From Bacilli bacterium (GTDB taxonomy: Bacteria > Bacillota_I > Bacilli_A > RF39 > UBA660), in the NCBI GenBank assembly GCA_900772095.1, contig CAAGQJ010000061.1, positions 1-61,108 on the forward strand: a stretch of 61,108 nt of DNA. The letters run 5' to 3'. A program made the translations under genes and the position numbers. Below the pieces are notes generated by a model. That model did not search any database, was not told where the DNA came from, and saw only the letters and a program-made list of their open reading frames with translations. Position 1 is the stretch's first letter. Every line of letters begins with the position of its first letter. Of the stretch, positions 32,337 to 40,999 are shown piece after piece.

Positions 32337-32728
32337 CTCTCTTTGCAATTGCTTATTATTTCATCTGCTACTGTAATGGCTTCCTCAGCGGTCTTAAATA
32401 CAACTCCCCTTTGGTAATGCAACTGGTCACACTCAAAATTGAACCATTTCCATATACTATATTTTTTATCTGTTGTAACATCTGGAACATAGTAAATTTC
32501 ACCATTATCAGGTTTCCAGGGTAGCTTAATAACTTCATTTTCTCCAATCAACAAGCTGTTTAGCGTAGCAGTAATTTCAAGATACCAATCTTTACTTTCA
32601 AAATTTCTTTTTGTTTCTAATCCCGTATCGGTAAGCCTAAAATAATGCTCATCACCATCAATACAAAACACTTCTTCCAGCTCTAAACCGAGAGCCTTAG
32701 CAACTTCCGCAATACAATTCTTTCTCAT
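32294..32728 (-). CDS. Small WKP-motif protein
   Basis: 144 residues: an N-terminal ~45-residue unit (IAEVAKALGLELEEVFCIDGDEHYFRLTD) that reads like a compact HTH or winged domain, then the WKP-motif unit shared with the downstream paralogue. It overlaps that gene by 43 bp. Function unknown; context is the early regulatory/replication operon. Confidence 0.65.
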   Translation of the reverse strand: MRKNCIAEVAKALGLELEEVFCIDGDEHYFRLTDTGLETKRNFESKDWYLEITATLNSLLIGENEVIKLPWKPDNGEIYYVPDVTTDKKYSIWKWFNFECDQLHYQRGVVFKTAEEAITVADEIISNCKERWNVQKMKYSGKSV

Positions 32729-32740
32729 TTCTGTTCCTCC

Positions 32741-32931
32741 TCAACCGATAACTTCACGCACAGCTTTGAAATCTTCTGCCATTGTGAGATAATCAATAGC
32801 CCTTTTTATTGTTTTTGCTACATCAAAATCACAATCACAGTAATAAGCTTTAGCTTTAATGCCGTTGCGTTTTTGCAATAACTATATTTTTTAGCTGTAT
32901 GATTTTTATTTTTGCCGTTCTGTCTATCATG
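32741..32931 (-). pseudogene. Possible frame-disrupted small gene
   Basis: ATG 32931 has a good GAGGA site but its frame stops after 24 codons. A second frame then reads GIKAKAYYCDCDFDVAKTI...FKAVREVIG to TGA at 32741 with no start of its own. A-rich homopolymers lie at the break. It could be a decayed gene, or an intact one with a base error. No family can be named. Confidence 0.4.
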
Positions 32932-32932
32932 G

Positions 32933-33274
32933 TTAATCCTCATATCCCAGCCGTTCAGCCCACCTATTCCACTTGAAATAGTTTTCCATATCTTTCTCTG
33001 GTAATATAGAATTGGCTTTTGTGATTCTAAGAATTTTCCTATCCTTTTCTAGTAGCATACTATAGACCATAAGTAAATCCATATATTCTAAAGCAAGTGA
33101 TAACATAGCCTCCTGCTCTCCGACGGGAGTATTATTATTGTTCAGTCCCTTGGCTCTAATTAGCTTTAATGCTGCCTGGGATAATTCGCTGGCTTCTTCT
33201 GCAAGCTGTTCCAACAAAGTACGCTCATCCAGCTTCTCTAAAATGAAATCTCTGCTCTTTTCATAATCACTCAT
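32933..33274 (-). CDS. MazG-like nucleotide pyrophosphohydrolase
   Basis: 113 residues from ATG 33274. LLEQLAEEASELSQAALKLIRA followed by EAMLSLALEYMDLLMVYSML gives the paired EExxE and ExxD metal-binding helices of the all-alpha NTP-PPase (MazG) family. It would hydrolyse nucleoside triphosphates, in phages usually to balance nucleotide or alarmone pools. Overlaps the upstream gene by 8 bp. Confidence 0.75.
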   Translation of the reverse strand: MSDYEKSRDFILEKLDERTLLEQLAEEASELSQAALKLIRAKGLNNNNTPVGEQEAMLSLALEYMDLLMVYSMLLEKDRKILRITKANSILPEKDMENYFKWNRWAERLGYED

Positions 33275-33572
33275 TTTCTGTACCTCTCTCAATGTTTCTC
33301 TGCCATTCCCCAGCCAATTTAGCCAGCTTCTCATACACGCTATCGACGTGGTCTACAATCTCACGGAGTTCATCAGGCTGGTAGTTTCTCACCTTGGCTC
33401 TGGTCTGCTTTGTCATGTATGCCAGCAATGCCATCTGCAATGTGGGATAATAGTATTTGTTCACCCACACTTCTTCTGCCCCGCCATCAGATTGTTTTCT
33501 GATGTTCTTCTTCTGTAAGATGAACTGTACTTCATCTGCTGTTAATCTCCAATTTTCTGATAACTGAATCAT
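33267..33572 (-). CDS. Hypothetical early protein
   Basis: 101 residues, with GWRLTADEVQFILQKKN-like N-terminus and a long helical end (LREIVDHVDSVYEKLAKLAGEWQRN). The pattern ENWRLTADEVQFILQ is seen in a family of small Firmicute phage proteins without known function. It is coupled to the MazG-like gene. Confidence 0.6.
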   Translation of the reverse strand: MIQLSENWRLTADEVQFILQKKNIRKQSDGGAEEVWVNKYYYPTLQMALLAYMTKQTRAKVRNYQPDELREIVDHVDSVYEKLAKLAGEWQRNIERGTENE

Positions 33573-33595
33573 TTATTGTGTTCCTCCTCAATATG

Positions 33596-33805
33596 CTAAA
33601 CATAATATGTTATGTGACGGATTCTGAACCACTCATCTGTCGTCTTGGCTCTTGTTGCGGTCCAACTGTTAATCTCTGCCTGGCGTGCTTTCTCTGCTAT
33701 CGTACAGTCTAAATCAGCACGCCATGTGAGATAGCTTCCACACCCTGCATGGCAGCCTACTTCCCTGCTTTCACAGTCTTTACATGGGCTTATTCGTGCG
33801 CTCAA
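33596..33805 (-). CDS. Small zinc-knuckle protein
   Basis: 69 residues. PCKDCESREVGCHAGCGSYLTW gives the C-x2-C...C-x2-H/x3-C spacing of small phage zinc proteins, followed by a basic helix. Common in Firmicute phage early operons; role unknown. Overlaps the upstream gene by 26 bp. Confidence 0.7.
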   Translation of the reverse strand: MSARISPCKDCESREVGCHAGCGSYLTWRADLDCTIAEKARQAEINSWTATRAKTTDEWFRIRHITYYV

Positions 33806-34253
33806 CTTTCAACAGCCCCCTTTGGTATGCCAGAACCACACCACAATCAATCACCCTGCTTTTCAAGACATAGAACAAAGCTTTGTTCATTTTTGTTTCT
33901 TCAAGGATTGCAGCAATACGGAAATGCATTATCCACATTGCAATAGCTGCTCTATGGTTATTGTCTGTAATGTGATTCAATGCACTATTGACAACATCAA
34001 TCCATCGTTCAGGATTGCTAATCTTCGTCCCGTCAGGGAGTCTTACGGCTGGCACCGGCAACATTTCTTTAAAGGCTTCCGCTTCTACCTGCTTCATAGG
34101 AATCTTGTCGGTTTTACTGAGAGACTGCTGCGACATTTCCTTTGCTGTGCCAGCGTCCTGCCGGTACTCCTGCACAGCTTTTTTTATAGCAAGGTAATTA
34201 GAAAACATATCCCTTACATAAGTAAAATGGGGTATCGTTACATTTTCTGCCAT
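33780..34253 (-). CDS. Hypothetical helical protein, ArpU/RinA-like size
   Basis: 157 residues from ATG 34253 (GGAGGA upstream). Mostly helical (MFSNYLAIKKAVQEYRQDAGTAKE, HRAAIAMWIMHFRIAAILEE, NKALFYVLKSRVIDCGVVLAYQRG). Length and last-third position in the early operon fit late-gene activators of the ArpU/RinA kind, but no clear HTH is seen, so this is only a guess. Confidence 0.5.
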   Translation of the reverse strand: MAENVTIPHFTYVRDMFSNYLAIKKAVQEYRQDAGTAKEMSQQSLSKTDKIPMKQVEAEAFKEMLPVPAVRLPDGTKISNPERWIDVVNSALNHITDNNHRAAIAMWIMHFRIAAILEETKMNKALFYVLKSRVIDCGVVLAYQRGLLKVERTNKPM

Positions 34254-34255
34254 CA

Positions 34256-34555
34256 CTATTCCTCCAGCGCAAACACTGTTTTACCAGCCTTGTACACCAA
34301 TTTGTACTGGGGCATTGTTTTGTTTTCCCCTGTCCATGACCAACCGTGAGAATCTGCCCGCTCATCCAGCTTTTCCTGAGCCTTTTGCAAATCCCCATAA
34401 GCCTCATTTATCATCTTGACAGTGCATTTTGCTTTGGTATTGTCAGCATTGTTGCTGTAGCAGATAGCAAACTTTGAACTTGTTATATTATCGTGTTCCT
34501 CAATGATTCTAGCTAGAAAATATCTTCTAGTACCTTTTCTATATACACTTAACAT
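34256..34555 (-). CDS. Hypothetical early protein
   Basis: 99 residues. An N-terminal beta part (RRYFLARIIEEHDNITSSKFAICYSN), then DLQKAQEKLDERADSHGWSWTGE. The product resembles a small family in Firmicute phages that pairs a short beta domain with a KLDE helix. It abuts its upstream neighbour exactly. Function unknown. Confidence 0.6.
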   Translation of the reverse strand: MLSVYRKGTRRYFLARIIEEHDNITSSKFAICYSNNADNTKAKCTVKMINEAYGDLQKAQEKLDERADSHGWSWTGENKTMPQYKLVYKAGKTVFALEE

Positions 34556-35278
34556 TTATGTCCCCTTTCTTTGCTTTTTAAACGCAAGCACCAGACCTTC
34601 CTCAAATCCGTTATGAGTAATGTCCATTTTCTCTAGGTCCTCACGTAGAGTAGTAAATCTTATCTTTTCTTCTTCTGTGGCAGCCTTTAGCTTCTCCACG
34701 ATGTCCATCATGTCGTAAATCATTTTGATGGGAACTTCCAGTGGGTTGATTTTGCTGATTTCCTCTCTGGCTTGCAAGATTCTTTTGTGACCAAACCCAA
34801 ATTCAGTGTGTAAAATCCAAAGCCATATACATTCCAAATATTCCAAGCAGTTTATTGAACACTGCTTAGCGTGAATATCCAGCCATGACCTGCAATCCGA
34901 TTCATCTTTTGGCTCTTGGTTGACTTCTCTAGGAATGTAGTTTATTTTGCACTCCTCGTTTAGTCCGTCCCATAGCCACGGAACCGTTATATACACTCGC
35001 TTGTCTTTTATCCCAGCCTCTATATACTCTTTGATGAACCACTCTATTTTCAGAGCCATTCTGCCAATCTTTTTTGCTCCCCAGCCAAAACGCCTATGCA
35101 TTGTAAATGCTATGGCGGGTAACACACGGCACTCACAATACCGCTTAATTCTGCCCTCATTCATTTTGAAAAGCATTTGAGCAGCCGCCTTGGCTTTAGC
35201 AACAGGTACAACAGTTTTTTTGATAGCCTTATCTACAGCCTTTTCTTTTGCCCGCCGTTTTTTTCTTGCTGCACTCAT
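34556..35278 (-). CDS. Hypothetical protein of early operon
   Basis: 240 residues. Basic N-terminal tail (ARKKRRAKEKAVDKAIKK), then helical segments with many Trp, Cys and Glu (CINCLEYLECIWLWILHTEFGFGHKRILQ). It may bind nucleic acid through the basic tail. I recognise no family. Overlaps the upstream gene by 4 bp. Confidence 0.6.
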   Translation of the reverse strand: MSAARKKRRAKEKAVDKAIKKTVVPVAKAKAAAQMLFKMNEGRIKRYCECRVLPAIAFTMHRRFGWGAKKIGRMALKIEWFIKEYIEAGIKDKRVYITVPWLWDGLNEECKINYIPREVNQEPKDESDCRSWLDIHAKQCSINCLEYLECIWLWILHTEFGFGHKRILQAREEISKINPLEVPIKMIYDMMDIVEKLKAATEEEKIRFTTLREDLEKMDITHNGFEEGLVLAFKKQRKGT

Positions 35279-35472
35279 TCGTCAGCCTCCAAATATGCCT
35301 TTATCCCGTCCTCACACCGACTCTTTAAGCACTTTTCTTCATTCTCTGCCCATTTACAAAACAAGCATTTACCTGGGTAAGAGATAGCGCACATAACTTT
35401 TGTCATACCATACTCTGATAATGTGCTTATATATTCGGCTACATCGTGACTTGCTTCTTCCAATCTTGTCAT
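35275..35472 (-). CDS. Cys-rich small protein
   Basis: 65 residues: an N-terminal helix, then CAISYPGKCLFCKWAENEEKCLKSRCEDGIKAYLEADE with five Cys. Shares its Cys spacing and (D/E)GIKAYLE-type end with the 31.3 kb protein. Likely zinc-binding. It overlaps the nuclease gene by 4 bp. Confidence 0.65.
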   Translation of the reverse strand: MTRLEEASHDVAEYISTLSEYGMTKVMCAISYPGKCLFCKWAENEEKCLKSRCEDGIKAYLEADE

Positions 35473-35873
35473 TTCTTCGCCTTTCTGTTCAGCCTCCGCT
35501 GCTTATGTAAACAGCCCCATTCAATCCAGCCACTAAGGCTATATTTCTTTGATGTGGCCACCCATATCAATTTCTTGTCAGGGTATTTGTACCACCAGAT
35601 TTTCCGCTTTAGCTCCCCCTGCTGGGTACTCATGCCCTTTACATCCACATAAACTTCTTTGCCGTTAGCGAACTTAACGAAGAAATCAGGGGTGTAGGTA
35701 ATGGCTCTAACTGTTTTTCCATCCTTTTTAAAAGATGGCTGCAACTCTACGGTAGGCTGACATATTACCTCAACCAGCTTTACCTTTTCTAGTAAAAACC
35801 TGTAGAAATCTGCCTCGGCCTTGCTGTCAAACAGCCTGCCACCATACTCTACCTTTTTGTTGTGGTACTTCAT
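35469..35873 (-). CDS. DUF1064 PD-(D/E)xK nuclease
   Basis: 134 residues. KYHNKKVEYGGRLFDSKAEADFYRFL with the Glu of the entry helix, TYTPDFFVKFANGKEVYVDVKG with the Asp and the Asp-x-Lys pair, match DUF1064, phage-encoded nucleases thought to act in recombination or junction processing in place of RusA. It sits between the helicase loader and small genes, in the replication block. Confidence 0.82.
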   Translation of the reverse strand: MKYHNKKVEYGGRLFDSKAEADFYRFLLEKVKLVEVICQPTVELQPSFKKDGKTVRAITYTPDFFVKFANGKEVYVDVKGMSTQQGELKRKIWWYKYPDKKLIWVATSKKYSLSGWIEWGCLHKQRRLNRKAKK

Positions 35874-36673
35874 AATTCCATAGCCCTCATTCTCATGTTT
35901 TTGTTTCTGTCCCGTCGGATATTAAGGTTTGACTTGCCAGCCATTTCACATATCCGACTGCCTAAAGCCTCGTCAAAACCTATAATTTCATTGCTGGTCC
36001 ACTCGCTTGATATGAGTGTTACCAGCTTGTTGTTGTACCGGTAATTGATTATCTCCAGGGCAAGTGACAAATCCGCTTGACTCGGCCTGCCTATTTCATC
36101 ACCAACAGGAACTTTTAGGAAGTCGTCAATATACAGAATGTCAACCTTTTTTATCTGGTCAATCAGGTCGGTGTACTCTTTGTCACCGATATTCTTTTTG
36201 AGCTGTGTTGACATTTCCCGCCATGTCTCATAGCGCAGCTCCCGTCCCTCATATAGCAACTTCCTGGCAATGGCTGTACAGATAAATGTTTTACCGCAGC
36301 CACTCTGCCCGCCGATAAAGAACATTCCCACAGGCACTTGCAGGAATCCCATAGCTTTTGCTTTGATGGTTTTCTGCCAAGCCTCGTCGGTTTCGAACTC
36401 CTCCAGCTTGTATTTCTTTAGCATTTCTTCCAGCCCGCTCTGTTTCATAAGCTGGATTGTTTTTCTAATCTTGGTACAGTCACACATGACTATATCCAAG
36501 GCAAACTTATTATCATGCTCGCCCAGCACCGCTATAGCCCCTTTGTTTTTGCATTTGGGGCAGTCATAGCCATCTACCTTGTCCAAGTTGCCTACATCCT
36601 CATTGAAGTATTTTGCCCTTGTTTGGAGATAATCTACCATGAGCTTTCGCTCCAAATCATCTTTATCTGTCAT
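35870..36673 (-). CDS. DnaC/IstB-like helicase loader
   Basis: 267 residues. A zinc-like N-terminus (YDCPKCKNKGAIAV...CDCTKI) is followed by an AAA+ ATPase: Walker A MFFIGGQSGCGKTFICTAIA, Walker B VDILYIDDFLK, sensor I region VTLISSEW, sensor II-like Arg near LGSRI. It loads the host replicative helicase onto phage DNA. The upstream DnaD-like initiator overlaps it by 4 bp, the usual initiator-loader pair. Confidence 0.88.
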   Translation of the reverse strand: MTDKDDLERKLMVDYLQTRAKYFNEDVGNLDKVDGYDCPKCKNKGAIAVLGEHDNKFALDIVMCDCTKIRKTIQLMKQSGLEEMLKKYKLEEFETDEAWQKTIKAKAMGFLQVPVGMFFIGGQSGCGKTFICTAIARKLLYEGRELRYETWREMSTQLKKNIGDKEYTDLIDQIKKVDILYIDDFLKVPVGDEIGRPSQADLSLALEIINYRYNNKLVTLISSEWTSNEIIGFDEALGSRICEMAGKSNLNIRRDRNKNMRMRAMEL

Positions 36674-37215
36674 AAGTATGTCCCCGCCAGTTTCTCAGTA
36701 TTCTGTATCTTATTTATCTTGGAACTATCTCTGTTTAAATACGACTCGAACTTAGTTGCCCTAAACAAAGTCTCTGGTCTTAGATACTTTTCAAAGTTAG
36801 TGTTGTGCCATTCGGCATACATAACATCAATAACTTTTTTGAAGTCGTCCAGTCTATAGCCCTCTTTCCATCTGGCTCGAATTAATCGCCTGGTAGCTTC
36901 CGACTGCCACTTGAACTCTCTGTCACAGACTTTGTTCAGGTGGCTTATAACCTCATAATATGGAATAGAACTCATCGCTTTTTTATTGCGGGAGTTTCCT
37001 GCGAAAGTCTCTATATAGCTCAAATCTCGCAGCTCATTAATTGCGGTTCTGATTGTTTCGCTAGTGCCTTTATTGCACGAAGCAATGGCCTCTATTGAGT
37101 AATCCTTTTCTAAATCCAAATGCATTAAGAAGAAATAAAGCCCCTTAGCCTTTAGACTAACTTTTCCATCTGTAACGATTTTCCCATTGTTCTTTTCACT
37201 CAGCTTGAATATCAC
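36670..37215 (-). CDS. DnaD-like replication initiator
   Basis: 181 residues. N-terminal winged-helix part (SLKAKGLYFFLMHLDLEKDYSIEAIASCNKGTSETIRTAINEL), then the Phg_2220-type C-terminal domain (YRLDDFKKVIDVMYAEWHNTNFEKYLRPETLFRATKFESYLN), where YLRPETLF is the signature. Likely binds the origin and hands over to the loader gene downstream. As no DNA polymerase is present, replication must use the host's. Confidence 0.85.
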   Translation of the reverse strand: MIFKLSEKNNGKIVTDGKVSLKAKGLYFFLMHLDLEKDYSIEAIASCNKGTSETIRTAINELRDLSYIETFAGNSRNKKAMSSIPYYEVISHLNKVCDREFKWQSEATRRLIRARWKEGYRLDDFKKVIDVMYAEWHNTNFEKYLRPETLFRATKFESYLNRDSSKINKIQNTEKLAGTYL

Positions 37216-37219
37216 GTTC

Positions 37220-37888
37220 TCACCCCTTTAACTTATATGCTTGTGCTATTTGTTCGTCTATCTTTATCGGCTTCAGAATGTATCTCTTGCAAAATTCATC
37301 GCGCCCGATATTGTGTATCTGGATATGGTGCTCTCTGCAAAGAGGTAAACACCTCATGCCGATGTGACAAATCTCTTTTCTGTTTCTGCCGGTGCCTACA
37401 GTGTCATAGTGGTGCAGCTCTGCTTTTTTGCCACACACTGCACAATGCTTTGTTACTGCACACACCCACATATACTTCTCAATATCCTCACAGAGCTTCC
37501 AGAGCGGTTCTCCACATGGTATATCATGTGTTAAGCAGAACTCTATGAGCCACGTTATAAACAGCCTTGCAGTCGTTCTATCACAGTCTGACAAGGAAAA
37601 GGAATCGTCAGAGGAAATAGCTTCCCTAATCGGTGAGGAAATGAACTCATATTTCAACAGTTCCTTTGTTACCTCTGTAGGAGTGTACCCCTGCCAATCC
37701 GCTATGCACTTTATCAGCACATAGATTTTTTTCCTTTGCTTGACTGTTATCTGCCTGCCGTCCTCAAACTCAACCACCACATCAGGCCTTGAAGTGGTTG
37801 CTATTTGTTCCTTTTGGGTGTCGGTGACAGGGATAGAAACAAATATGTTTCCACCCTTGGCACCAATCACCCTGCCACTGAGTAACAT
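37220..37888 (-). CDS. Putative HNHc-type nuclease
   Basis: 222 residues. C-terminal zinc/HNH part: CAVCGKKAELHHYDTVG, then CLPLCREHHIQIHNIG, with paired Cys and the His of the beta-beta-alpha metal fold. The N-terminal half is a beta domain (VIGAKGGNIFVSIPVTDTQ) seen in the phage HNHc_6 family. It lies in the recombination block and may process replication or recombination intermediates. Confidence 0.78.
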   Translation of the reverse strand: MLLSGRVIGAKGGNIFVSIPVTDTQKEQIATTSRPDVVVEFEDGRQITVKQRKKIYVLIKCIADWQGYTPTEVTKELLKYEFISSPIREAISSDDSFSLSDCDRTTARLFITWLIEFCLTHDIPCGEPLWKLCEDIEKYMWVCAVTKHCAVCGKKAELHHYDTVGTGRNRKEICHIGMRCLPLCREHHIQIHNIGRDEFCKRYILKPIKIDEQIAQAYKLKG

Positions 37889-38478
37889 TAGAATGGAATC
37901 TGTTCAGGTGGAGCAGCAGGCCCACCAAAAATGGACTCGAGCTGTCGTTCTGCATCTGCGCTGGTTCGTGGTGCACCTGCCTTGCTAGCCTGCTTCGCTG
38001 GCAGTACATCGAGGTTGGCCAGCTCTTCCAGAGGATGAATATACACCAGTCTAGTGGAAGTTCTCCGCTCATCTTTCTGATTGAAATATTCTTCCTCACG
38101 GAACTGACCAGCGAATACACAGCCCTCCATTGCATGTTCATCCCAATTCCACTTAAATGCTGGGTTAGACATTTCAAGACACTGCACAAGGCCTTTCAAT
38201 CTGCCAGTCTGTCCCTCTCCCAGGAGCTGGTAATATACTCCAGCACTTGGATAATTTGCTCCCTCATTACTTTTTTTATCACTGAGGTATCTATCCATGT
38301 AGATACCTGCATAATCGCCCTCATCAATGTCAAAAAAAATCTTTAACATCTTATTGCCAGCCTTGGAAAGAGAATCTTCCACATTTACAATCTTGCACTT
38401 ATAATTGCCTGCTGGCAGGGTTCTAGCACCGCCAATAATTGCTGGGGCTTCATTCCAATCATTAGGTCTTTCAATCAT
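37888..38478 (-). CDS. DUF669 protein (probable ssDNA-binding)
   Basis: 196 residues. GNYKCKIVNVEDSLSKAGNKMLKIFFDI and the LKGLVQCLEMSNPAF segment match DUF669, an OB-fold-like phage family that stands in for single-strand binding protein next to Sak4-like ATPases. A Pro/Ala-rich acidic end (GGPAAPPEQIPF) resembles an SSB tail. Overlaps its neighbours by 1-4 bp. Confidence 0.82.
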   Translation of the reverse strand: MIERPNDWNEAPAIIGGARTLPAGNYKCKIVNVEDSLSKAGNKMLKIFFDIDEGDYAGIYMDRYLSDKKSNEGANYPSAGVYYQLLGEGQTGRLKGLVQCLEMSNPAFKWNWDEHAMEGCVFAGQFREEEYFNQKDERRTSTRLVYIHPLEELANLDVLPAKQASKAGAPRTSADAERQLESIFGGPAAPPEQIPF

Positions 38479-39146
38479 TTCTTTTCCTCGCTTTCACATT
38501 CTCCATATTCATATTCATTCATTTTCCTAATGACAAAATCCATGTCATTAGGAATTTGTTTTTCGAAGCAGCCCATAGGGCTTTTTGCTGTACTCTTATC
38601 CGCTTGCGTTTCAAAGATATACTCTCCGTCAAGGCACTTAGATAACAGTACCGTGGAGAACTTACTCTCTACACACAGCTTGTCCAGCTTCTTACCAGAA
38701 GTTTTCATTCTGGTAAACTGATAGCCCGAATCGTCCCTTTCCGTCTGTGTGTGTGCCATACACACTACAGTCAGGTCGTCACGCAGGTTGTGGGCTGTAT
38801 CAATCAACCCCCAAATACAAGTAGCCAAATCTGCCCACTTGTCATAGCCCCTCTCTTTCATACGGCGAATTTCATCATTCACCATAATCATGTTAAGAGT
38901 GTCTATTACTACTACCTTGATATTTGGCAAGCCAGAATTAATCCTGTCCAGCAAGTCCTCTATCATCGGGGCATTGTCAGTCTCGAAATAATTCTTCTTG
39001 GCCTTGGCGTACTGGTTTTTCCAACCCCGCCAGCTCAGGCCCTTGCCGTCACACTCAATAATAAAAGTTGTTTCAGGGTTAAGGGTTCTCAGGCTTGTTG
39101 TCTTGCCAGAACCACTCTCCCCCATTACTAATATTCCTCTTGACAT
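38475..39146 (-). CDS. Sak4-like RecA-fold ATPase
   Basis: 223 residues. Walker A ILVMGESGSGKTTSLRTL, Walker B IKVVVIDTLNMI, and a motif with Gln/Thr after a strand (LTVVCMAHTQTE) fit phage AAA_24/Sak4 recombinases, which anneal single strands and work with an SSB-like partner. The DUF669 gene directly downstream is that partner. Confidence 0.85.
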   Translation of the reverse strand: MSRGILVMGESGSGKTTSLRTLNPETTFIIECDGKGLSWRGWKNQYAKAKKNYFETDNAPMIEDLLDRINSGLPNIKVVVIDTLNMIMVNDEIRRMKERGYDKWADLATCIWGLIDTAHNLRDDLTVVCMAHTQTERDDSGYQFTRMKTSGKKLDKLCVESKFSTVLLSKCLDGEYIFETQADKSTAKSPMGCFEKQIPNDMDFVIRKMNEYEYGECESEEKK

Positions 39147-39165
39147 TCTTAATTTGTTCCTCCTT

Positions 39166-39681
39166 TTAGTATGACAAGGTTTTGTTCTCTACAATGGAGC
39201 ACCCTGCCAGCTCTACACCGCTTTCCAATGCTTTCTTGATAGCTTTCTTATCGGCAGCCACAGTGGTTTTCTCATTCCAATACTTATGTGGCAGCTCTCG
39301 AATAAACTTTTCATCTTTCGGCACAATCGTCCTCTTGCTAGTACGCACCTTTAAGCAGTACAGCGGGGTTTCAATCTTCTTTGTATCACCCAGCTGTGAA
39401 AGCAGGTACTTTTCTAAATGCTCTGCTTTCTTTGCTTTTTTAGCAATGCGTTCCTCTAAGACCTCGACCTCAGCCTTGGCAGCTTCACAAAATGCTTTGC
39501 AGTTTTTCAGGTACTTGATAGTGTTGTCTATCTTTTCCTCTTTAGACATTTGCAACGCTGCCAGCCAATCCTCAATGGGAATTATCTCGCCAGTCTCGGT
39601 ATCAACCAGCTCGCTGACCCCATCTTCATGCATCTGAATTGCAGCGTTATATCTTGCGTTAATCTCATAAAGTGTTTCCAT
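39166..39681 (-). CDS. Gp157-family protein
   Basis: 171 residues. Opens with ETLYEINARYNAAIQM, has a long coiled coil (NCKAFCEAAKAEVEVLEERIAKKAKKAEHLEKYLL), and ends in the beta part KVRTSKRTIVPKD with AIKKALESGVELAGCSIV, the Siphovirus Gp157 plan. The family is linked to phage resistance in Streptococcus and usually sits beside Sak4/DUF669, as here. Confidence 0.85.
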   Translation of the reverse strand: METLYEINARYNAAIQMHEDGVSELVDTETGEIIPIEDWLAALQMSKEEKIDNTIKYLKNCKAFCEAAKAEVEVLEERIAKKAKKAEHLEKYLLSQLGDTKKIETPLYCLKVRTSKRTIVPKDEKFIRELPHKYWNEKTTVAADKKAIKKALESGVELAGCSIVENKTLSY

Positions 39682-39686
39682 TTTAT

Positions 39687-39806
39687 TTACCCCCAGATGT
39701 AAACACCAGCCAGGAAGCCTAATACACAGCCCCCCAAGAACACAGCCAGCAAATCAACATTCATTGTTTTCTTTCGCTCACAGGCTTTTATCTGTAAATA
39801 TCTCAT
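39687..39806 (-). CDS. 39-residue membrane peptide
   Basis: From ATG 39806 after GGAGGGAAG: a basic start, then VDLLAVFLGGCVLGFLAGVYIWG, one Gly-rich span. Overlaps the upstream gene by 4 bp. Function unknown. Confidence 0.55.
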   Translation of the reverse strand: MRYLQIKACERKKTMNVDLLAVFLGGCVLGFLAGVYIWG

Positions 39807-39976
39807 GGCTTCCCTCCAAATCCACAGGCTAAGCCAACTATAATGAAATAGCCAATAATAAGTAAGCAATCTCTTACGAAATCAAAAACCTCTACCTTTC
39901 GTCTATCAGATATGACTTTGCGCTTGATTGCCACCCTCTCTTTTGTTGAGAGGACATTCCATACCTTATCCGTCAT
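39803..39976 (-). CDS. 57-residue membrane protein
   Basis: From ATG 39976: basic N-terminal half (VLSTKERVAIKRKVISDRRKVEVF) and a C-terminal span (LLIIGYFIIVGLACGFGG). It overlaps both neighbours, which supports translation. No family. Confidence 0.55.
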   Translation of the reverse strand: MTDKVWNVLSTKERVAIKRKVISDRRKVEVFDFVRDCLLIIGYFIIVGLACGFGGKP

Positions 39977-40172
39977 GCTTCTCACCATCTTCCAAGAACA
40001 ATCCTAACTTAGCAGCTATCTCTGCCAAATATCCTCGGTAGTATCCCAAGTTGTTTGCCTCGGATAAACCATCACAGATACTTTTGAAAGCCCCTGCAAT
40101 GTTCCTTTTATCTTCTGTGAACCCTATCCACATATTGCTGTATAGGATTCTTGCTTTCTTTATCTCTGCCAT
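39966..40172 (-). CDS. Small hypothetical protein
   Basis: 68 residues, helical (NIAGAFKSICDGLSEANNLGYYRGYLAEIAAKLGLF). Between the antirepressor and small membrane genes. No family recognised. Confidence 0.6.
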   Translation of the reverse strand: MAEIKKARILYSNMWIGFTEDKRNIAGAFKSICDGLSEANNLGYYRGYLAEIAAKLGLFLEDGEKHDG

Positions 40173-40175
40173 CTT

Positions 40176-40982
40176 CTACTCCTGTTCTTTTCTCTCAATC
40201 AGCGGAAGCAGGTTTCGTTTCTTCAAGGTTTCATACAAGAACAACCTGCCCTTTTGTGTCCACTTGGTGTTCATCACAACCTTGGTAGTCCCGTCCTCTC
40301 TGGGAATATCCACTGTTTCAGAGAATGTATATCCCTTGGCCTGATGTTGACTGTACAAAAGCCACTGCTTATTACAGCTGTAGATGATATGCAGGTCGTG
40401 AAGCACTTTGTTCATTCCCTGACCGCTCATGCCATAGTCCTTGGCAATCTGTGTAATGGTTACTAGGGAATCGCTTTTCAGAATCTTGTCAACATAATCA
40501 GCCTTTGGCTTTAGCTCGCCAATCACCTGTTGTTGCTGGGAGCAAGTTTCTGTAAGTTCTTTGACCTGCTTGTTCTTGACCTCTAATAGTTCCTTGGCAG
40601 CCAACAAGCCCTGAGCCATCTGCTCTGTTAGTGTCAACTGTTTAGGTTTTGGATTGAAATATGTTTCCTCCAGCCGGTCAAACATTTCCCACGCTTTATC
40701 TGTACCTAACATCTTGCAATGTCTGGAAGCTCCTCGACGAGTCCAAAGATAGATTGTAGGAGCAAATTTTAGGTTTTCCGCAATTTGCTGATTACCTAAT
40801 GAAGCCTTGAATACTTTAAGTGAGTCCCCTGTTAGTTTGAAATAATGTTTATTTTCAACGAATCTATCTTCATTGCGTTTGAAGTTTTCCGATATGCGTT
40901 TTACATCACATTCATAAACCTCTGCCAACTGTTCTGTTGTTAGCACACGCTCTCCTGCGTGTTCAATAACTACTAAATTCAT
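40176..40982 (-). CDS. Antirepressor: ORF6N plus KilAC domains
   Basis: 268 residues from ATG after AAAGGAGG. N-terminal ORF6N domain (VLTTEQLAEVYECDVKRISENFKRNEDRFVENKHYFKL), a central helix, then a KilAC-type C-terminal domain with VTITQIAKDYGMSGQGMNKVLHDLHIIY and WTQKGRLFLYETLKKRNLLP. Such proteins are made early and act on phage repressors or DNA. Directly follows the cro-like gene in the leftward operon, where Ant often lies. Confidence 0.87.
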   Translation of the reverse strand: MNLVVIEHAGERVLTTEQLAEVYECDVKRISENFKRNEDRFVENKHYFKLTGDSLKVFKASLGNQQIAENLKFAPTIYLWTRRGASRHCKMLGTDKAWEMFDRLEETYFNPKPKQLTLTEQMAQGLLAAKELLEVKNKQVKELTETCSQQQQVIGELKPKADYVDKILKSDSLVTITQIAKDYGMSGQGMNKVLHDLHIIYSCNKQWLLYSQHQAKGYTFSETVDIPREDGTTKVVMNTKWTQKGRLFLYETLKKRNLLPLIERKEQE

Positions 40983-40999
40983 ACTAGCCTCCTTTGTTT